Assembly (NCBI GenBank): GCA_023014335.1
Contig: JAECYW010000001.1
Location: 2,232,001-2,296,000, forward strand
Length of the DNA stretch: 64,000 nt
Direction of reading: 5' to 3'
DNA from: Galerina marginata
Lineage: Eukaryota; Basidiomycota; Agaricomycetes; Agaricales; Galerinaceae
This document shows, piece by piece, positions 47,701 to 59,157 of this stretch (position 1 is the stretch's first letter; the number at the start of each line of letters is the position of its first letter). The translations under genes were made by a program, and so were the position numbers. The notes below the pieces were generated by a model. The model did no database searches. It saw nothing but the letters and a program-made list of their open reading frames with translations, and was not told where the DNA came from.

Positions 47701-50700
47701 CAGTCTGGTCGTCCTCGCCAGTAGTTCCAATACGGTCTTCCTCCTCCTCCTCAATTGTGTCCAGCTGGTCATCCTCGAGGGTTCCCTTTCTTGCTTGTCG
47801 TGGTCTCAGTCGATTAGGGTCCTGGTACGACCTCAAATCTCCATCACGCAGCACCTGCAGCACGAGTTCCCAGTCACCTGGACCTGAGAGCTGCATCTTC
47901 GCGTTCCTGGCTGCACGATACTTCTCTGCGGCAGCTCGAGCCCTTTCGTGAATCCCATCGATTACCGACCGCGAGCGTGTTCCGTCGCGTTGGCCACGTA
48001 CGTTTTTGTTCTTGAAATGAACCATGCGGCTTTTGACCTTGAGGATGTGCCGAATATTCTCCAAGGCGTCGTAGCACTGCGCAGTTCGAAGTCTCTCCTC
48101 CGAATCCTCTAGACGGGCAAGACAAACATTGGCCCGGCGTTCAGCAGGGATGTCGCTGGGAAGCCAGAGCTTGGCGTCCTCAGGATACTGGGAAATGTCG
48201 GCGGCGGCTGGTACACGAGCGAGGAGGTCGGCGCGATATTGGAGCAGGCCAGGCATGTAAATCGATTGTAAACGCTCCCAAGAGCGCATTCGGATGGTGA
48301 GTTGGTTCCGCTGCTCGGCGAGGTTGCCCCCCTGGGTTAAGGTCATGTTAAACTCATCTTTGGCTAGTCGACGAATCCTTCTTCTATGCGAAAGTGAGTA
48401 AAGGAGAAATAGACTATCAAGAAACACTACTTACTGTGTGTCCTCGATATCGAGAGCCATAACTAAAAAGGCGGAAGGGCCAGTTGCATGCAGTGCGACG
48501 CCACCCGCTGCCAGCTGACGACCTTCTTCCTCCGCTAAGTCTTTCTTAACCTGCGCCTCGGTCAATTCTGTCAGAAAGGGAGATCAGTAACGCGAATGTT
48601 GAATAACGGCAACGCTTACCAAGACCGTCGGTTTTGTAAGGATTTTTCCTGGTCTTCTTAAAGCCTTCACGTTCCCACTGTACGCACATATCCTCCCACT
48701 TCGCCACCAGGTTTTCGTCCAACGACGCAGTCAGGCCTCTTTGTCCCTCGGTCTGGATATTGCGAAGAGCGACGGCGGCTTTGAACTTTCGAGCAAGGGT
48801 GCGTCCGAGTCCAACGTACTTCTCCCAGTTCCAGAAATTGAAATGGTCGTCCAAAACGTCCTGTCGGGATCCAGGTCCTTGGGTCTTGGTGGCGTTACCG
48901 AGAATGTTGTGTGGCCCCCATAGTCGCTCTATGCATTCCCCGTCCGTTTCCCCGACGCCAGGGATGAAGTTGAATGAAAACATTTCATGATCGCCACCCC
49001 CGTGCGAGGGCTCGTGGAGTTTCGGAATCGCGGGGATAATCTTCATGGAACCGGGTATGCTGATTTCAGGTGGCCAATGTTCGCCGTGCCGTTTTAAAAG
49101 GTTCACCACCCACTGGCAGCAAACGTCATAGCTAATGAGAATTAGCTGAAGGAAGATGAAGAGTCGGATGACAGATCCGAATATGTAGTCCATATTCGGG
49201 TATCTGGACGAGCGTCAGAAAGCAGCAATAAATTCGGCCTTAAGTACGCACCTTTCTCCCTTCTGTAGATTTCCTACACCCAAGGGCATCACCATTTCGC
49301 TTCGCCCACATACGACCCCCCCTACTCCGGTGTACCTCAACCCCTTGGAGTACTTTGTGTTTGCCTTTGCGAGAGCCTGTAGGCCAACACAAGTATGTAT
49401 CTGGAGGACGTATTAGCGAGGGACACGGAAGCGAAACAGGCGACTTACATCTTCATCGTTGGCACGGCTGAGGACGTAGCTCTCATATGGCACCCTTGGT
49501 ATCATGTAGGCCAAACCATTTCCTAGCCCAGGGTCCTGCGAGTAATTAGACACCAATTGATTTTTCAGGCGAAAGTTTGCGTCCATGCAAATAAAAAGCA
49601 TATAGAGAAACCTACTCAAAACATATTTAGCACCTATACAGTTATTACAATACATAACTTACTTCATCCCGTCGGGAGCGTTCTCCCATCCAGTTGGCAA
49701 GTTGATATCGGGATAAGGGCAAGAAGGGCAACGAATTGCCAGCTCGCCAGGCTTAGTTCCCAAAACGCCCGTCGTGTCGTTACCTCGGCCCGCCCACTTC
49801 AACATCTTCAAATGTCGCCATTGCATGATCATTCGAAACAGGGCACGGTACCGATTACTGGGTCGGGCAATGCCAGAACTGTCAGTCATCCTCTCCAAGG
49901 CGCGATAGAAGTCGTATGTTGAGGACTTTGAGGTGAGTGCGAGGATGTGGAGGTGGCCTAGGAGTTGGAAAGTTGCACACGTTTTCACTGTGAGCTGAGT
50001 CGCGGGATAGAAACCCCGACGAAGAAGTTGGATGTACTGCGGGACTGCACGACTACAGCCGCAATACTGGATCGCGACGTCGTGAATTCCGTTGGTGTGG
50101 AGAACGCGCATCTGAACGTGGCAGGGGATCGGGCTCTCGCATACCAGCCCAGAATGGTTGAGCTGTATCTTTAAGCCAAGACTCTTGAGTGAAACCTTGA
50201 TAAAGTGGCTGCCAGTCCATTTCTACAGCCCGAATAAGTAAACCAGTAGAACTAGCGCAAACAAAAACCCACCCGAATGCGATGGAATGGATGAATTCGA
50301 TGGCGCTTCACACAACAAGATGAGCACAGGAGGGCTGGCAAGAAACAGTCGTCGCATCGATATTCGGGTAAGCCGGGAGTAGCAACCTTGCAAGATGAAC
50401 AGTCTGGGCAGTTCTGGGCATGAATGAAATCTCCGCGACCCTCCCAACGCATCATCTCGTCGAGGTATGTCTGCCTGTAGTCATTCATCCAAACAACATT
50501 AGGCCGTTTCTGTGGATACCGTTTAATAGGAAATCGAGACATGAAAACTAAACAACTCACCGATACTTGACTTCGCTTTTTGGGAGCTTTAGGCGGTTGG
50601 AAGCTCTCACAGTCAATCTCTTGTGTAAGCGCGTCATCATACAGCCCTCCGTCTGGGTCCAACGCGAATTCGGGGTCGTCATGAGGCGTCCAAGATGTCG

Positions 50701-53700
50701 CGGCAGTCCAAGCCTTGCTGGTGTCAAGCTGCGCAGTTCGATCGGTTGGCGCCGTACGAAGAGAATCACCGAAGCGCCGTGTATGCCCTTCGCGAGAAAA
50801 TATGACATCCATGTCATCGTTGAAGGGGATGCTGTGGTGATATACCGCATCCGTCCTTTGCTTTTTCGAAGGCCGCGACGTCATGGTCGAATACGGACAC
50901 CTGTGTTGTATTTTAGTGTCGGAAATAGAGAAAACTGGAAGAAAAAAGGCAACAGGCAAATTCAGAACCCAGTGTATTCCCGGGCTCGAGTATTCCTAGG
51001 TTCTGAATCTGCCTTACTGCAGTGGAAAGAAGGGGAATTATACAACAAAATAAAAGTAGTCACTCACAGGCTCTCCTCACGCAGACATCGAGGCTGTTCA
51101 GAGACTCCGACCTTGAACTTCGCGTGTTTGAAGTTGTGACTTGCAGTGACTTACAGTTACAAATCACATGACCGCGATGAGAAGGCCTAATCTAATCTTC
51201 AATTCTCGATCCGTCTCGACCACCAGCTCCTCCTCTCTCGGCGCCTAGCTAATCTAACCAGACCTAAACGCCATCCCATTTCCACATGCCAGCTTTAAAT
51301 GAAAACGACGCCAGGTCGTAGAACTCAGTCAGCTCGTCAGTCCCAAAGTGCGTTGGTTATCTACCATCTACGATATTTTCTTAACTGACTTTCATATGCA
51401 TTTAATATGCCTTCATCTGGTACAAAATCCCGTAGGTATGTATGCCCGAAGATCGCCAGTCTCAAGTTTAGATTGAATAACAAAGACGCAGTAGTTATTA
51501 GCCAGCAATCTATATCTACGAGAGATTTAAAGCTCACGACGTATGCTTGCGCCGAATGTCCTGCCAAGTGATAAGAAAATAAGAAAACGAGTGGCTCAAA
51601 GGCTATCTTGCAGGTGCGTAGGTTACCTTTACTATCTAAAACAGTCTCTTAACTGACTTTGCTTTACCGTGCCTTCATCTCCTACACATTGCGATGGTTC
51701 TGTAAATAAATCTCAAGGCTGCTGATCTCAAGTCTTAAATTAACTGCCGAAAACGCATGACGGTTTTGAATTGCTAGGAGTACATTTCAGATAGACTTAC
51801 GAGAATATAAGACTAGTAGATACATATGATGGCTATGAATTACTTAGAACACCCTTCAGATAGACTCGTATTGGAAGCTCGTCTGGAGAATAGCATTGCC
51901 ATTAAATCGGAACCTGACTTTCAGATGAGCTACTACTCTGTCAAACGGAGGATGGCTACTGATATCGAATCATTGAGACCTACCTATGCTTTCGTCTGAA
52001 GGGCCATAGATTTTGCGCGAAAACCGACTTGGGGCTGGATAGTGTACTTCCGGATCTGTCTCGAAGTCCTAGGCCTCAAGACTCAATGAAAGAATGGATT
52101 AAAACCGAGGCTCGTTAATATGGTATATCTTTACGAAGGTCTGGACTGTATATCCTTTAACGCGAAAACTATCAACTTGTCGTTACCCTACTTTACTGGA
52201 ACTCAGGTCGCTTTTTCGCGGTTGAAATCACACGTCAGGAGAGGTCATACTGCATGTATTGTGGGCATAGTGGGGGGCATGGGGGCATACACGTCTACAA
52301 CAAAGCTACAAAAACGACAGAAGTACGTATGCAAGTCCATTCGAGTCCTCGGCGCCTGTACCACGACGAGGCGTTGTCTAAACGACGGGGGGGTTGTCCA
52401 AGATTTTGCCGATTTCATACAATTCGTCGGTGTCGTAGTCGGTGTAAACCAGGCCATCACTATCAACACGCTTCCTGTGGGTACGCGGCTGAGAGACGCG
52501 AGGCGTGCGCGGGGGGTCGTCCTCAAAGTCGGAAACGTTAATAACGGGAGGGACGGTAGATGGCCCAGCCATCGCGTTCGCGGGCTGGATACGGGAGAGG
52601 GTGGCCGGCCCAGCTAACGCGTTCACGAGAAGGGCGGACGAGATGGGCTGAACGCCTTCGGAAGGTTGAGCGCCTGGGGCGGGTACTGCTGCTGACGCGT
52701 TGACGGGCAGGGAGGTCGAGACGGACAGGGACGACGAGACGGGTTGAACGCCTGCGGAAGGTTGAGTAGCGGGAGCAGACTTCTTCTTGAATCGGGTAGC
52801 GGCAGTCGACGTGTTCTTTTGCTTGGCGGCACCCAGATCGTCGGAAGACGAATCAGAGATGACTATGTAGCGTTTTTTGCTCTTCGCCTTGTTTGAAGTG
52901 TTCGCCTTGGCTGTGGTGTTGGCCGTGATCGGGGCACGAGTACCGTCCTTCTTACCGCCTCCAAAAACGTGTGGGAGGGTCGCCATAATGTGAGCAGGAA
53001 GCAAAGTTGCAGGGTCGGGAACAGCGGTAATGGGGTGGGCAGTTCTGATCGCAGGAACGTTAAGGCTTGGGTAGGCTAAGTGAGGGACAGGATTGGAGAC
53101 CAAGGAGTTGGTGTGGGTACCCATCGCAGTCGCTGTAGCCGACGGTCCGACGGAGCGAGAATCCGAGAAACGAGGCTGGGTAATCAGAACCGATGGCGTG
53201 GTGCGTCCGATCAGGTGCGGAATAAGGGGAGGGGGGCTGATAGTTGTCGAACCACAACCTGCCGTAGTCACACCTGTCAGATTCGGTACCAAGAACTTCC
53301 GGGTTCTTGTTGGGGTTCGAGGGTCGCCAGAAGGTCCAGAACCGAAATTATGATAAGCCACGGGGGTAGATGAATTGGACGACACGTAAACGGGGGAGCT
53401 GGGGATCGTAAAGGGGTCGTTCTGAGTTCCAGAACCTGGGGGCGCTGGGGTGTGCTTTTTTTTCTTCGGAATTTTCTTCGCTTGTTCGAACTGTTCGGCT
53501 GTCCAGGCTACGATAGCATTCGTCTCGTAGGACGCTTTGTAGCAGGCGGCGGCATCCTTGAACAAAAAGAAACTGTCGACATGTCCACCACTTACGCCGG
53601 ACGCGACTTGAGCCTGACGCCTACGTGATCATAAGTCAGGGGATATCGTATCAAAAGAATAAAAAAACGTACCAGAAACGGTGAAGGCCGACGGGGTATC

Positions 53701-56700
53701 CAGCCGTTACAACGTACCACTTCTTTTGGCCTGAATTGAGCGGGTACTCCACCAACGCATCCGGATGCGGAGCGACACCGTTGACCCCAAGGTTGGGATC
53801 TGCAAGGCCGTCAGGAACGGCTAAAAAGACGTCAGATGAAATATCAGTCAATTGATCATATTACTTACTGGTGTCGCCGTCGTTAGTGGCATCGGGATCA
53901 CCTGGGAAAATAGTTAGAACGAATTTAAAGAGAAAGATGTCCGTACTAACCGGCAGGCGGGGTGCAGTGATCATGGCCGTCCCCTACGAATTCATTGTTA
54001 GCAATGTGAACGCTGAGGGAAGACATGTACCAGAACTCACCAGCACGGGTGCCGTCGATACCGTCGAGGTACCGGGGGTCCAGAGCAGCGTTGATCGAGA
54101 GGGGGTTGAGCTGAGGGTTCTGAGGGGGTTGGTCCATTTTCGAATGTCGATACTCGTAGATTTCGACGGGCTTTTATGTGATTTCTTGACGCCAAGTTTT
54201 CGGAAGCCTATCGGCTTGCCGGAACCATCTCGTGAGCAGGGGCGTTTTCCAATGAGGGCCGCTATGGAAGTCGTCACGTATATCTTAGATCGTAGATCGG
54301 GAAAGACGGAGAGACGGACTAACGCGTAAAAATATTCACTCTAGCCACAAATACAAATTCAATTCAACACCTCGACGCGCCTCGCTCCCGCCTTTTACCT
54401 CTTCAACTTCGACCCTCTACTTCTATTAACCTTCGACTTAATCTTCGACCTGAAAACCAGCCTGTAAGTTCATTCTCTGCGAGGCGCGACGATACTTCGA
54501 TTCTTACCTCAGTTCTGTAGGCTATGGTCCATCCAGGGGCATTTCGAGGCCTTCGAAAGGAGTTCCTCATGAGCGAAAAGGCCGGGTACAGCGACGGTGT
54601 TGCTGGCGGTTATGCTGCCGACGCCTTGGCCCACATTTACAAGCGCTTCTTCCTGCGCTTCCCGGTCGACTTGCCGAATGACGAGGAGCCCTCAGCCGAG
54701 TTCTTGGAGGCCGTTGATGATAACAAACCGGCGCCAGAACCAGAAGAGCCAGACCCGGACGTACTCTCTCCAGATGACTACGCTGCTGCGATGGAGAAGA
54801 TGGACGAAAGACGGAAGTTGATAAGTTTCCGCAAAGCGGTGAGTGCCCGAATTGGATGTTGTGTTGTGTTGTTCGGCGTTGACAGTGGCGTTGCAGCAAA
54901 TCAAGCGGTGGATGGCTTACCAGTATATGAAAGACCACGACATCAATTCCATGGAGTCTGGCCTCGACAATCCTTACCGACTCATCTTGCATAAACTCAC
55001 GGGCGTGGCGATTCAGCGCCCTCGCCAACGAAGCGCCGTAAACACCTGGCGGAAGACTCAACGCGACGCCATTGAACACGAAGTCAAAGCACAAACGAGG
55101 AAGGTTGGGGGAGTTCACCGCGACAAATTAGCGGCATTCCGTGACAAAATCGCGAAGAGCATCTTCGCCAAATTATCGAAGGAAGAGCAAGCGCAGTGGG
55201 AGATACAGGCTAAAGAGGAGCAACAAGAGAGGTTGGCTCAGTGGAAACGCGAATTGGAAAGCCCGCCTTCCACTGACCCGGTCGCACGACAAAGGTAAGC
55301 GTTTTTTCCCCCTGTTCTTTCTTTTCTGACGGTTCATAGGTGCTTGGAGGCCCTGCCTGCATTCGCTCAGCTGTTCTTGGATGCTGTAGCTGAAGCCACG
55401 GGCTGCAAAACAACCCTTCTTGTTGGTGGGCCTGAGCCGGCGCATGGAGGTCGATTGAATATCATTAGGTATTTACCTTTTCTTTTTCCCCGTCCAGCAT
55501 CTAACTTAACTCGTGCTTCAGCGTCCATTCGGGCACGACTCCTGGCGATGTGAAGATGTCGTTCGGTCGCTTCGAGCGGTTGAGATACGAGAAATACATC
55601 ATACCAGTTTTTGGTTCATTTCTTCAAGCATGTTACAGTAAGTTTATTCTCATCTTTTTTACGGTTTCTATCTAATCATCTACTGTTTTAGCACCTGAGG
55701 AGTGCCGGGCCCGTGCTTTGTCTGCTGAGGATGGATTCGCACCCTTGCAGGCCGCAGAGCTCGCAAAAGAGGGAGTCGATTTACATACCCTCGACGCCGA
55801 GACCCTGACGACCAACGATTCAACTACCGCACGATCCACTGCAACCCCGGCGTCAGTCTCCCCGCTTGAACCTTCCCCAGGTGCTGCTCCTCCCGGACAA
55901 CCTCCTTCGGCTGAAGACGATACTCCTGAAGACAATCCCCCGACGTGGGGGTCCACGCCGGGGGTGGAGCCGCCGCGAGACGTACCTTTTCAGTCAATTT
56001 CTGCCAGGCCTTCCCCGTTGCTTTCTGTTCAGGTATCATCTCTTCTGTCGGGTGTTCCATCGCCCGTGCCATCGCCCGTGCCATCGCCTGCACCATCGCC
56101 TGCACCATCGCCTGCACCATCGCCTGCGCCATCGCCTGCGCCATCGCCTGCGCCATCGCCTGCGCCATCGCCTGCGCCATCACTTGCGTCTCTTCGTCCG
56201 ACTTTGACGAAGGATATCGCTCCCGCACCTTCTCCAGTCCCTTCTCCCCCCCTCTCGTCAGGGCTCGCAACTCAAGCTCTTACCCCCCTCGCCAATTGTA
56301 CTCCACCTGACGAGTCAGTGGCCACGCGTCAAGGGACCAAAAGGCGAGCCGATGCCGACACCACAGGTGATACCCAAGCGAAACGCCCTTGCACCTCAAC
56401 TAATAAGGGTCGCGTGAGCGAAGGTCGTGTCGGACGCCTGTCCAAAGCGCCTTCCGCCACCCGTGCGTCAAAAGTTGTGGCCACTACCCCCATCCCTGCC
56501 AAGGTAGCCACCTCTGCCCTCACTAATCCCCGTAAAAAACGCACCAACGCTTCAACCTCTTCCCAACCCGCTCTTGTCGATTCTAACCCACCCTCTGACC
56601 CCATCGCGCCACCTGCGGATGCGCCGAAGTGGTTCTCCGATGCATTGAAGATGCTACTCTCCGAGAACCTTGGCGGACACTGGGTGGAGGCTGTACGGGC

Positions 56701-59075
56701 CTGGGCTTCATTTGAGAAACAGCAGGGTTACAAGGAGATTGCTCCCCTCAAGGCCACGAAGCGACCTATGGCGATCAAAGACTGGATAGCCCGTGCCCGC
56801 TCGACCACCTACCGCCCTAGCATTGCCGACACCAAGAAGTACGAGCAAGACTTCGGTGCGTGGTGGGCCGCCTTGCAACCCGCCTGGCGTCGTTTGCCTG
56901 ACGGCTCCGTTGCCTTTGACTTGTTCGATGGTGACTGGGAGCCTCTCAAGAGGCCCGGTGTTAACGGCCTACTCAGTGTGTTCGCGGCGTTATTCTTTTG
57001 GGGCGTGAACACTGGCAAGTCGCGAGGTTCTGGCAAATGGCTTCAGGCGGTGAAGGACTTGGAGTTCGTGCTTACTCATGTATCTACTCTCTAGTCAGCA
57101 ATGTCTGTCATGTTTTAGTTTATTGCATGTACCAATCTGTAGTCATTTTCAATTTTATTTTGGAGATGTACCGAGATTCCGAAAACGGCAAGTGGCTAGC
57201 TGGCAGTGTTGTAGCGTCATCCGGATCGTCTGCGATGCATCCACCCATTTCCGTTCGGTTTCTGTAACAAAAGTAGTACCATTCTGTTTTTACTACATTC
57301 GGTTGTTATTCTACGCATTTTATTGAGTGGAACGTGTAAAGCAGGAGTGGATGGCACCCAATTTCGTGTTTCGGTTGTGCTGGAAGCTGGATCTATTTTT
57401 AGGAGTCACTGACGATATCGCGTACCTGGTGTAAAAATAGCCCAAGTTGATTAATCCCCGAATAACCCGAGCGTCATCCAAAAGCGATTTCTCTAATCCA
57501 TCCCTTCCCGCACCCCGACGTGCGCGCAAACGCCTGATATGGATAGAACAATTTTATCCCACCCAAAATCAGTTTTTATCCCGCCCGAATCCGCCCAGCA
57601 CAACGAGCAGGACCGAAATAACCACTTTCGGGCATCCCGGAGCAGCATTCGCGATGTTTACATGTGTTTACAGGAAGCCGCCCCAAATCGCGCCCATCAA
57701 ACACCTTCCCCGGCACACCCGGCACCTTAAGGCAAGTGTTCTAAATGCCCTGGGTAGCTACCCGGGCAGACAGATATGGGGCTGGACATATCACCTATGG
57801 TGGGTAGCTACCCTATTTCATATAAAATCCTAGCGTCTAAGGCTGAGTGTAAAGCGTAAACTGACAGGGAATTTACAGGAGTCTACTCAAGGTATAGGAC
57901 CAGATTCCTTGACTCAAAATGGTCGGCTGGAAATCAAACCAGGGAAATCAGTCAGGCTACTGTTGGTAAGGCATTATAATTCTGCCGTTTGTTAGAATGG
58001 TTGATCTCATTAAATTCCAGTATCCCCAAGTTCCTGGAAGGAATGCGTCGCAGGCCGGTAGTTCTGAGATGAAACCAGGTCCAGATGCACAGGTACTTCT
58101 GATTCTGCGTACTCAGCTCAGTTCTGACAAAAAATCCCATAGCCAATTCCAATGACCGAAGAACGCCAAGTGTCTGGTCGCGATGAAGACCAAAAGGTAG
58201 AGTTATTAACCCAAATACTTGTCTTATTATATCTCATAATCAAATTTCAGAAAGCTGTTAGTGCCATCGCACTTTCAGCGTTACAAGTGCCTGTACATCA
58301 ATCTCATCGTCCTCAAACTGAAGAGAAAGGGACAGTGTCTTGGTCAGGATCTGAACTACAGCAGGCTGAACCAAAAGCAACGATGTATCAGGAGGTAAGA
58401 CCTTGCTTGCTAGCTCAGCTGTCATGTGTTTAATTCAAAAAGCAGGTCTGCCAGGGCGCAGCTATTGCCCCCAACAAGGAACTCAACCCTAAATCCAGTA
58501 GCGGTGTACGTTATTTCTCAATCTACAGCATGCTTTTTCTCGACCAGAGGAATGTTGATTCTGGGAAAAAATCGCAGAACACTACCCAGACAGTTGGGCC
58601 AGGCCGAACAGAAAATGAGGCTCGCAAAATGGTAAGCTGACTCCTAGATGATAAATTTTTCACTAATTGCGTTAATGCAGGGGTCTGCCCAGGATACGAG
58701 GCCGACGATGTCTGTGGACCTAGCCAAATTACAAAATCAAGCTGGTAAGATTGCGAATGCGACGACCCTGGGTCATCAAGGAGCAGTGCGTACTTTCGTC
58801 CATATTGACGGGAATAATTCTTTCTTACTTCCGCTCTCGTCGTTTAAGGTTAAGTCGCAAGGATCTACCAACAGTCGCATCCTTTTAGGACCAGAGCACG
58901 TAGTAAGTCCATTACTCTAAGATGTAATCCACATTAGTAACCTTATCGCAAATGATAGCCAGAGGTCGTACAGGTCCCGCAGATCCAGAAGTTGGCCAAC
59001 AAAATGAGAGAGGCTGCAGAGATAAGAAATATGCAGCTTGGCGAAAGTGTATGGATGCCGTTCACTATGAAGTGA
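44735..59075 (+). CDS. 14-exon gene of unknown function, 490 aa, with KDZ element 2 in intron 6
   Basis: Exons: join(44735..44753,44810..45036,45092..45178,45238..45303,45358..45435,45489..45650,57879..57965,58021..58092,58143..58196,58251..58394,58446..58505,58548..58631,58681..58902,58965..59075), 1473 nt. Apart from intron 1, every intron is phase 0. Intron 6 is 12.2 kb because it contains the element. Without it, about 115 bases would remain, with donor GTAAGA and acceptor TTTACAG. The first 85 residues are basic and helical (LERAVELRAQLKQLREEQKV). The rest is polar low-complexity sequence, ending in KLANKMREAAEIRNMQLGES. No family is recognised. If intron 6 were retained, translation would stop at 45732, giving 240 aa. 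Joining the two halves is inferred from phase, style and position. Confidence 0.65.
45701..45710. repeat. Left copy of candidate target-site duplication, KDZ element 2
   Basis: ATATCATATA directly precedes the left terminus. ATTTCATATA (57815-57824) directly follows the right terminus, 9 of 10 bases identical. KDZ elements are expected to give short duplications of about 8 bp. Confidence 0.5.
45711..46052. repeat. Left terminal inverted repeat, KDZ element 2
   Basis: It aligns with the reverse complement of 57470-57814. The outermost part is TGGGCACCTACCCACC, against AGGGTAGCTACCCACC on the right. The best-conserved block runs about 45900-46035. Confidence 0.85.
46053..47167. other. Element 2 left interior, no gene established
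   Basis: A minus-strand open frame at 46109-46489 encodes one hydrophobic stretch (ASILAFAFVIWFFII) in a charged context. Nothing supports it as a gene beyond length. The rest is 3' flank of the transposase. Confidence 0.3.
47168..50884 (-). CDS. KDZ transposase, CxC2-type, 1121 aa
   Basis: Eight exons, complement(join(47168..48383,48435..48567,48620..49203,49252..49400,49449..49611,49663..50222,50273..50509,50561..50884)). All phases close over 3366 nt. It begins MTSRPSKKQRTDA. The CxC2 cluster spans about residues 142-200: CPDCSSC, YRCDDCFLP, LLCSSCCVKRHRIHPFHRI, KWTGSHF. Further signatures are AIRCPSCPYPDINLP, CMDANFRLKNQ (Asp about 384), NDED, TCVGLQALAKANTKYSKGLR, GVGGVVCGRSEMV, SYDVCCQW (Asp about 504), IPKLHEPSHGGGDHEMFSFN and GETDGECIERLWG (Glu about 567-570). 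Later parts are DDHFNFWNWEKYVGLGRTLA and LQSIYMPGLLQYRADLLAR, with an acidic tail. All catalytic residues and family motifs are present. It would mobilise element 2. Confidence 0.95.
50885..52377. other. Element 2 interior between two minus-strand genes, no gene
   Basis: This contains the transposase promoter side and a weak internal duplication: a segment with CTTAACTGACTTT, GCCTTCATCT and TCTCAAGT at about 51370-51470 recurs diverged at about 51648-51740. No recognised coding sequence. Confidence 0.45.
52378..54137 (-). CDS. KDZ element 2 accessory protein A with RNase H1 N-terminal-like domain, 517 aa
   Basis: Five exons, complement(join(52378..53620,53673..53820,53869..53901,53951..53983,54041..54137)), all phases closing. 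Exons 2 and 3 are 33 nt each. Residues about 80-145 read PLNSGQKKWYVVTAGYPVG, LHRFWRQAQVASGVSGGHVD, SFFLFKDAAACYKASYETNA, IVAWTAEQFEQAKK. This fits the RNase H1 N-terminal (viroplasmin-like) pattern WYVVxxGxxxG....W....V.GVSGG....F....A...Y. The rest (about 370 aa) is a Pro/Ser/Thr-rich tail with repeats around VQPSEGVQP/ATQPSAGVQP and a basic KAKSKKRYIV. There is no catalytic RNase H core. It is parallel to the transposase and diverges from accessory gene B, the same placement as accessory A in element 1. Nucleic-acid binding is inferred from the domain. Confidence 0.8.
54138..54523. promoter_or_regulatory. Divergent promoter region of element 2 accessory genes
   Basis: 386 bases lie between the start codons of accessory genes A (minus) and B (plus), so both promoters must lie here or overlap. 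No strong TATA box is seen. The GATGTATTCA motif of element 1 is absent. Confidence 0.55.
54524..57094 (+). CDS. KDZ element 2 accessory protein B, 786 aa
   Basis: Five exons, join(54524..54838,54897..55294,55340..55468,55522..55637,55692..57094), all phases closing. The N-terminal third has GGYAADALAHIYKRFFLRFP and a charged helical region (KLAAFRDKIAKSIFAKLSKE). Next come LPAFAQLFLDAVAEATGCKT and LLVGGPEPAHGGRLNIISVH. A PSPAPS repeat lies at about residues 440-485, and a basic linker carries KRRADADTTGDTQAKRPC. The C-terminal domain reads WVEAVRAWASFEKQQGYKEI, RPMAIKDWIARARSTTYRPS, FGAWWAALQPAWRRL and RPGVNGLLSVFAALFFWG. I recognise this domain as a very common uncharacterised basidiomycete family. 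It occupies the same position as accessory B of element 1. No catalytic motif is seen. Confidence 0.87.
56057..56182 (+). repeat. 12-bp coding minisatellite (PSPA/PSPV)
   Basis: About ten consecutive copies of CCATCGCCTGCG and variants encode PSPAPSPA-type repeats inside accessory gene B. Copy-number change would keep the frame. Confidence 0.9.
57095..57469. other. 3' flank of accessory gene B, no gene
   Basis: Short T-rich sequence between the stop at 57094 and the right terminal repeat, with no coding sequence recognised. Confidence 0.5.
57470..57814. repeat. Right terminal inverted repeat, KDZ element 2
   Basis: This is the inverse counterpart of 45711-46052. It also contains two copies of the short palindrome GGGTAGCTACCC/GGGTAGCTACCCG near 57748 and 57802. 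Confidence 0.85.
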
Positions 59076-59157
59076 AGTTAGAAACTGACGATCATCCAAG
59101 AAACCTGGAAATTCAAGGGCCAAGGAAGTTAATACCGGGACGTTGACCTCCAAGGCA

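Larger units (their letters stand above)
45711..57814. mobile_element. KDZ DNA transposon 2, 12.1 kb, apparently intact
   Basis: The terminal inverted repeats are about 340 bp: left 45711 to about 46052, right about 57470-57814. Shared blocks include CTACCCACCATRGGTGATAT, GTGCCGGGTGTGCCGGGGA, CCTGCTCGTTGTGCTGGGCG and TATCCATATCAGGCGTTTGC. Inside are three genes with closed frames: a CxC2-type KDZ transposase (47168-50884, minus), a 517-aa protein (52378-54137, minus) and a 786-aa protein (54524-57094, plus). A 9/10 direct repeat flanks it. It sits in intron 6 of the 490-aa gene. Its termini have diverged more than those of element 1, so it is probably the older insertion. Confidence 0.88.

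Noticed and set aside
47146..47772. 208-codon minus-strand frame overlapping the element 2 transposase
   Set aside because: It is a shifted-frame shadow of the acidic transposase C-terminus, whose own frame joins seven upstream exons in phase.
55824..56270. Minus-strand frame rich in AMAQAMAQ repeats
   Set aside because: This is the antisense reading of the 12-bp PSPA minisatellite in accessory gene B.
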